The translations under genes and the position numbers were made by a program. This document shows positions 60,572-64,000 of a stretch of DNA of 64,000 nt, one piece after another. The first letter of the stretch is position 1. Each line of letters opens with the position of its first letter. This DNA is from CBDCFV01 sp963664625 (GTDB taxonomy: Bacteria > Chloroflexota > Dehalococcoidia > Lucifugimonadales > UBA3495): NCBI GenBank assembly GCA_963664625.1, contig OY761541.1, positions 2,666,001 through 2,730,000 on the forward strand, written 5' to 3'. The notes below the pieces were generated by a model that saw only the letters and a list, made by a program, of their open reading frames with translations, was not told the origin of the DNA and made no database searches.

Positions 60572-62113
60572 CTAAACCCGGCTGTTGTAACGGTAGTGGG
60601 GCTGGCCTTCCCCGTCGCCCCAGGAACTGTAGAACCGCTCCACATAGGGCGTTAGCTGCTGCACCATGTTGCGCATTTCCAGGACCGACGGTTCTATGGG
60701 CCGGGCGAGTTGCTCCCGCAACTCCCTGACAACGTCGGCCTTGCTCAATCCGGGGAACTTGCCGTCTTTCAATACCACCCTGCCGTCTATGAGCACGGTG
60801 TCGATGTGCCTGGACTTGCCCCGGTACAAGAGGGCGTCGATGATGTCCACGTCCGGGTCCATGTACGGTTCCTCGATGGCCGACATTTCCAAAAGCACCA
60901 TGTCGGCCCGTCTACCCACTTCCAAGGCGCCGATGCGGTCGTGGAAGAAGGTCGGGGCGGCGGCGTTGATGGTTGCCATCGCCAGGACTTGATGGGAACT
61001 CACCGACGGCGAAACAATGGAAGGCTCCCGGTGCAGCCTGGAGACCAGGCGCATCTCCTGAATCATGTCGTCATCGTCGTTGAGGGCGGTACTGTCTGTG
61101 CCCATGGCGACGTTCAATCCCTTGGATGCCATGGCGTTGACCGGCGCGATGCCGTTCTTCAGCCGCAAATTGGAACTGGCGTTGTGGCAGACCGTTGCGC
61201 CGTGGCCGGCCAGCAGGTCTATGTCCTGTTCCGTGAGCCACACGGCATGGGCGCACGACAGTTCAGGGCCCAGGAAGCCCAGGTCCTGCAAATGGGCCAC
61301 CGGGGTCTTGCCCCAGGTCCTGACGCCGAACTCCTTCTGGTAAGAACTTTCCACCAAGTGCATGTGAATGCCGACTTGGTGTCTCTCCGCGAGTTCCTTG
61401 GTGCGCTGGAGAAAATCGTCCGACGCCCACTGAACGTTGCTGGGGCTCAACAGGATGTTCACCCTGCCGTCGGGGTCGCCGCCGTACTGCCGGTGGAGGC
61501 TTTCGAAGATGGAGAAATAGTCGTCAACCGACAGGTCGTTGGCGGCGAGGAAGTTCCGGAGGCTGGCCGCCAAGTCCGCGGGCAGCCCGGCAAGGAACTG
61601 CTGGTCGTCAGAGTAGACAACGCGATTCTGGCCCCGGTAGTAGACGGAGAAGGCCGTCCTCATCCCCACGTCGTTGAAGGCCCGGAGCACCTCGTTGAGG
61701 TCGTCTTCCAATCCTTGGGCCGGGGTCTGCCCGTGGTTGTACATGACGGTAGTGGTGCCCGACTCTATCATTTGCATTGCGGTGTACAGGGTCATCAGGT
61801 AGTGGTCATGAGGGCGTCGGGTCCAGCCGTTGAGAATCCAAGTCTCCAGCGAGTTGTCGCAGTAGCCCATTTGCAGGCTGGTGACGCCGCGCCCGTGGTG
61901 GTGTGAATTGACCAGTCCCGGGAACACGACGTAGTTGGGGCCGCCCAACTCCTCATCCGCGTTACAGGAAGCCTTCAACTCCTCGTAATCCCCCACCTGC
62001 TCGATTACGCCGTCCCGCTGAAATACCGCGCCGTTGGATATGACCGTGCTGGATTCTGCATCGGAACCTGCCCGGCAGATAATGTACTTGCCGCGGATGA
62101 GTGACGTTGGCAT
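60572..62113 (-). CDS. Amidohydrolase (Atz/Trz or 8-oxoguanine deaminase type)
   Basis: Protein of 513 residues with a metal-dependent amidohydrolase barrel. The first metal site is in PGLVNSHHHGRGV, followed by HMHLVESSYQKEFG and SCAHAVWLTEQDIDLLAGHGATVCHNASSNLRLKNGIAPV, with MGTDSTALNDDDDMIQEMRL carrying the final Asp. The motifs fit deaminases or dechlorinases of chlorohydrolase and 8-oxoguanine-type families. ATG 62113 has AGAGGTG upstream. Exact substrate unknown. Confidence 0.85.
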   Translation of the reverse strand: MPTSLIRGKYIICRAGSDAESSTVISNGAVFQRDGVIEQVGDYEELKASCNADEELGGPNYVVFPGLVNSHHHGRGVTSLQMGYCDNSLETWILNGWTRRPHDHYLMTLYTAMQMIESGTTTVMYNHGQTPAQGLEDDLNEVLRAFNDVGMRTAFSVYYRGQNRVVYSDDQQFLAGLPADLAASLRNFLAANDLSVDDYFSIFESLHRQYGGDPDGRVNILLSPSNVQWASDDFLQRTKELAERHQVGIHMHLVESSYQKEFGVRTWGKTPVAHLQDLGFLGPELSCAHAVWLTEQDIDLLAGHGATVCHNASSNLRLKNGIAPVNAMASKGLNVAMGTDSTALNDDDDMIQEMRLVSRLHREPSIVSPSVSSHQVLAMATINAAAPTFFHDRIGALEVGRRADMVLLEMSAIEEPYMDPDVDIIDALLYRGKSRHIDTVLIDGRVVLKDGKFPGLSKADVVRELREQLARPIEPSVLEMRNMVQQLTPYVERFYSSWGDGEGQPHYRYNSRV

Positions 62114-62188
62114 GGTGATCACCTCTCTTCGGTTGCCGTTACAATTTGGGTGATTTATCTTAGGTGGGTCTTGACTGCCAAGCAACGA

Positions 62189-62255
62189 GGGCAACCACAA
62201 GGGTTGCCCCTACCAGCCGAGGACTGTACCGTAGGGGCGTCCCTTGTGGACGCCC
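62189..62255. repeat. Paired-hairpin repeat, intact copy
   Basis: The first hairpin, GGGCAACC/GGTTGCCC, is followed by TACCAGCCGAGGACTGTACC and the second hairpin GGGGCGTCCCTTGTGGACGCCC. The same layout is seen at 63636 and in the split copy at 48497/49749. Confidence 0.83.
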
Positions 62256-62403
62256 ATATAGCATGAAACCACCGCAAGCACGGCTACCCACCATTACAAA
62301 GATTTCGCACCACTAGGCCGTTGCGCCCAAGTGAAGTGGATTATACCCCAAGACGGGTTGTATTGACCGATGCTATTGGTGAAACGGATACGGGAGGTGC
62401 TAC

Positions 62404-63255
62404 ATGCCAGGACTGGAAGGTAAGATTGCCTTGATTACCGGGGCCGGAGGGATGCGCGGGGTGGGGCGGGCCACCGCCCTGAAGCTGGCGCGGCAGGGAG
62501 TCGACCTGGCTCTCACTGACGTTCAACGGGAGACATCCGATCTGCCTCCACAGGAGGTCAGCGTCGGGTGGCGCGGCTTGGACAGCGTGGCTGAGGAAGT
62601 CAGCGAACTGGGAAGGCGCTGTTTCACGGTGTTTTGCGACTTGGGCAACGGCGACCAACTGGAGGAGATGGTTGAGCGGGTGGTCGCCCACTATGGCCGT
62701 ATAGACGTGCTGGTCAACAACGCCCGCGCCATCATTGGACGGGACCGGGTGCCGGTGACGGACTTGGACAAGGAAGTGTGGGACCATTTCCTTGCCATCA
62801 ACACCACCGCGGTCTTCCTGGCCACCAAGCTGGTAGGGCAGCAGATGGTGAAGCAGGGGACGGGAGGGCGGATTATCAACATCGCGTCCAACGCCGGAAA
62901 GCAGGCCAGCGCCATGGGGGCTGCGTATTCGGCGTCCAAGTTCGCCGTTCTGGGGCTGACGCAGGCGTCCGCTCTCGACCTGGCCCAATACGGGATTACG
63001 GTCAACGCCGTCTGCCCCGGCCCGATAAATACGGACCGCATGAGTTACTGGGAAAGGGACCAAGCGATGGAGCAGGGAATGTCCCAAGAGGAGTTTCGGC
63101 GCCAGATAGTTGAGTCTTCGGCCCAGAGGTCACCCTTGGGCAGAATCGCAGAGGCCGAGGACATAGCCAACATGGTGGCGTTCCTGGCCTCCGACGACGC
63201 CTCTTTCGTTACAGGGCAGGCCTACAACGTAAACGGGGGAATACTGTTCCATTAG
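62404..63255 (+). CDS. Short-chain dehydrogenase/reductase (SDR)
   Basis: Classical SDR of 283 residues. The nucleotide motif reads IALITGAGGMRGVGRATALKLARQG, a longer variant of TGxxxGxG, and IDVLVNNARAI follows. The catalytic triad is Ser in INIASNAGK, Tyr and Lys in AAYSASKFAVLG, with Asn. CPGPINTD and the C-terminal FVTGQAYNVNGGI fit the NAD(P)-binding family. The GGAGGTGCTAC before ATG 62404 is a good ribosome site. Substrate unknown. Confidence 0.9.
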   Translation: MPGLEGKIALITGAGGMRGVGRATALKLARQGVDLALTDVQRETSDLPPQEVSVGWRGLDSVAEEVSELGRRCFTVFCDLGNGDQLEEMVERVVAHYGRIDVLVNNARAIIGRDRVPVTDLDKEVWDHFLAINTTAVFLATKLVGQQMVKQGTGGRIINIASNAGKQASAMGAAYSASKFAVLGLTQASALDLAQYGITVNAVCPGPINTDRMSYWERDQAMEQGMSQEEFRRQIVESSAQRSPLGRIAEAEDIANMVAFLASDDASFVTGQAYNVNGGILFH

Positions 63256-63264
63256 GCGCCGGGG

Positions 63265-63573
63265 TCAGGCGCCGAACACGGATTTTCTCAGTGTGTCGTT
63301 CAGACGGGTCTGCCAACCTGGGCCGGTGTCTCGGAAATGGGCGGCCAGGTCGGCGTCGATATAAACCGGAATACACTCCTTGGAAGGATCCGTTTGCTTG
63401 CCACGCGCTCGACGATGCCGTTCCACGATATGCGGGACCACCTCGCTTGCGGGGCGCATACGCCGGATTTCTTCGGGGGTTAACTCCCAAGTGTCCGGGT
63501 CGGCAGCTATGCCCGCTTGGATAAGGGCTTCTTCCTCAGGCGTCGGGTAGATGACTTCTTGATTGACGTTCAT
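63265..63573 (-). CDS. BrnA-like antitoxin (orphan)
   Basis: Protein of 102 residues. The C-terminal CIPVYIDADLAAHFRDTGPGWQTRLNDTLRKSV matches the ribbon-helix-helix half of BrnA/DUF4415 antitoxins, which bind operator DNA and neutralise the ribonuclease BrnT. A brnT gene is expected upstream but none is visible in the flanking 60-70 bases. It may be solitary. It converges on the SDR gene. Confidence 0.65.
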   Translation of the reverse strand: MNVNQEVIYPTPEEEALIQAGIAADPDTWELTPEEIRRMRPASEVVPHIVERHRRARGKQTDPSKECIPVYIDADLAAHFRDTGPGWQTRLNDTLRKSVFGA

Positions 63574-63635
63574 CGCTATAAGTCCTGTTCTGACAATGAA
63601 CTCCAGTCACGGCGGCGGTTGGGTGCTTGGACCCA

Positions 63636-63698
63636 GGGCAACCACAAGGGTTGCCCCTACGGGAGACCGTTCTGTAGGGGCGTCCCTTGTGGACGCCC
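63636..63698. repeat. Paired-hairpin repeat, intact copy
   Basis: GGGCAACCACAAGGGTTGCCC, a 13-base spacer region, then GTAGGGGCGTCCCTTGTGG with its pairing GACGCCC. It is followed by a shared stretch CAAAGATTTCGCAC also seen after the 62189 copy. Confidence 0.83.
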
Positions 63699-63755
63699 TT
63701 ATCGCCCGCAGCAATGACGAAATAGATTGCTCATCATTTCAAAGATTTCGCACTA

Positions 63756-64000
63756 CTATGCGCGGGCAAGGAGGTCCTGCACCGTTTTGATTACCCGCGC
63801 CTCGTTGGGGATGTAGGTGTTTTCCAGCGGACGGCTGTAGGGGACGGGGGTATGCGGTGCGGTTACGCGGGACGGCGGGGCGTCCAGGTAGTCGAAGGCC
63901 TCCTCTGCGACGCGGGAGCAGATTTCCGAAGCCAGGCTGCATATAGGGGTGTCTTCGTCCACGACGACCAAGCGATGGGTGCGGCGGACCGAGTCGATTA
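63756..64000 (-). CDS. 2-oxoacid dehydrogenase E1 beta subunit (pyruvate/acetoin type), 3' end
   Basis: The last 80 codons of a gene that begins beyond the window. Frame residues IDSVRRTHRLVVVDEDTP, then SEICSRVAEEAFDYLDAPPSRVTAPHTPVPYSRPLE, match the transketolase C-terminal domain of E1 beta proteins such as PdhB and AcoB. In the complex it binds the E1 alpha subunit and ThDP. Only the C-terminal domain is seen, so the exact substrate is unknown. Confidence 0.82.
   Translation of the reverse strand, partial: IDSVRRTHRLVVVDEDTPICSLASEICSRVAEEAFDYLDAPPSRVTAPHTPVPYSRPLENTYIPNEARVIKTVQDLLARA

Noticed and set aside
60710..61906. Plus-strand open frame of 398 codons opposite the amidohydrolase
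   Set aside because: The minus strand has complete amidohydrolase metal motifs; the plus-strand product has no recognisable domain and typical shadow composition.

Overview
The window reads as about 64 kb of a high-GC, gene-dense chromosome from a free-living heterotroph. The gene set fits Chloroflexota, Dehalococcoidia or SAR202-like: a CoxL/xanthine dehydrogenase-type molybdoenzyme, a RhmD-like enolase-superfamily dehydratase, a luciferase-like monooxygenase, a class III CoA-transferase, FAH hydrolase, DUF1028, Uma2 nucleases, and many copies of a short palindromic repeat whose core is TTCCCGCGAAGGCGGGAA. No rRNA or tRNA gene was seen, so the taxonomy is inference.

Layout. 1-9150: the end of a molybdopterin oxidoreductase gene, then a phosphate regulon (phoB-phoR, two Pho-box arrays with 11-bp period, pstSCAB, phoU, a SEC-C mini-protein). 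9532-12525: TauE/SafE exporter, two MaoC-fold proteins, a HicAB pair, a VOC protein. 12577-19454 (minus): an apparent nitrogen-catabolic operon with DUF2877, FdrA, a short FdrA-domain protein missing from simple ORF calls, DUF1116, RidA, an M20 peptidase and DUF1028. It resembles the E. coli oxamate carbamoyltransferase genes. 19470-31171: an uncharacterised gene pair, a C1 aminopeptidase, a phosphoesterase, a dehydratase with a sodium symporter and a tiny membrane protein, a ThDP enzyme, and pgi-gnd flanked by two HEPN-like genes.

31257-41777: sdhA on the minus strand, then across a repeat-rich gap the operon fumarase alpha, fumarase beta, sdhC, sdhD, sdhB on the plus strand. Next, on the minus strand, comes a glycine/sarcosine/betaine reductase component-B module (GrdE-like and GrdB-like). 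The GrdB-like gene is interrupted by an in-frame TGA at exactly the family's selenocysteine position, followed by a SECIS-like hairpin; this is the strongest discovery in the window. 41887-55946: MazEF, isochorismatase-type hydrolase, CoA-transferase, VOC, luciferase-like and FAH enzymes. An ISAs1-type element has landed inside a dispersed repeat. Then a minus-strand operon encodes a two-subunit B12-dependent acyl-CoA mutase, a PaaK-like CoA ligase and an MFS exporter.

56078-64000: an accessory tract with a second copy of a small unknown gene, an IS110 element whose empty site is preserved at the paralogous locus near 34.4 kb, tandem Uma2 genes, a PD-(D/E)XK-like protein, an amidohydrolase, an SDR, a BrnA-like antitoxin and the end of a 2-oxoacid dehydrogenase E1 beta gene. 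Small mobile sequences recur: about a dozen REP-like palindromes (three inside coding sequence), three long hairpin MITE-like units and three copies of a second paired-hairpin repeat.
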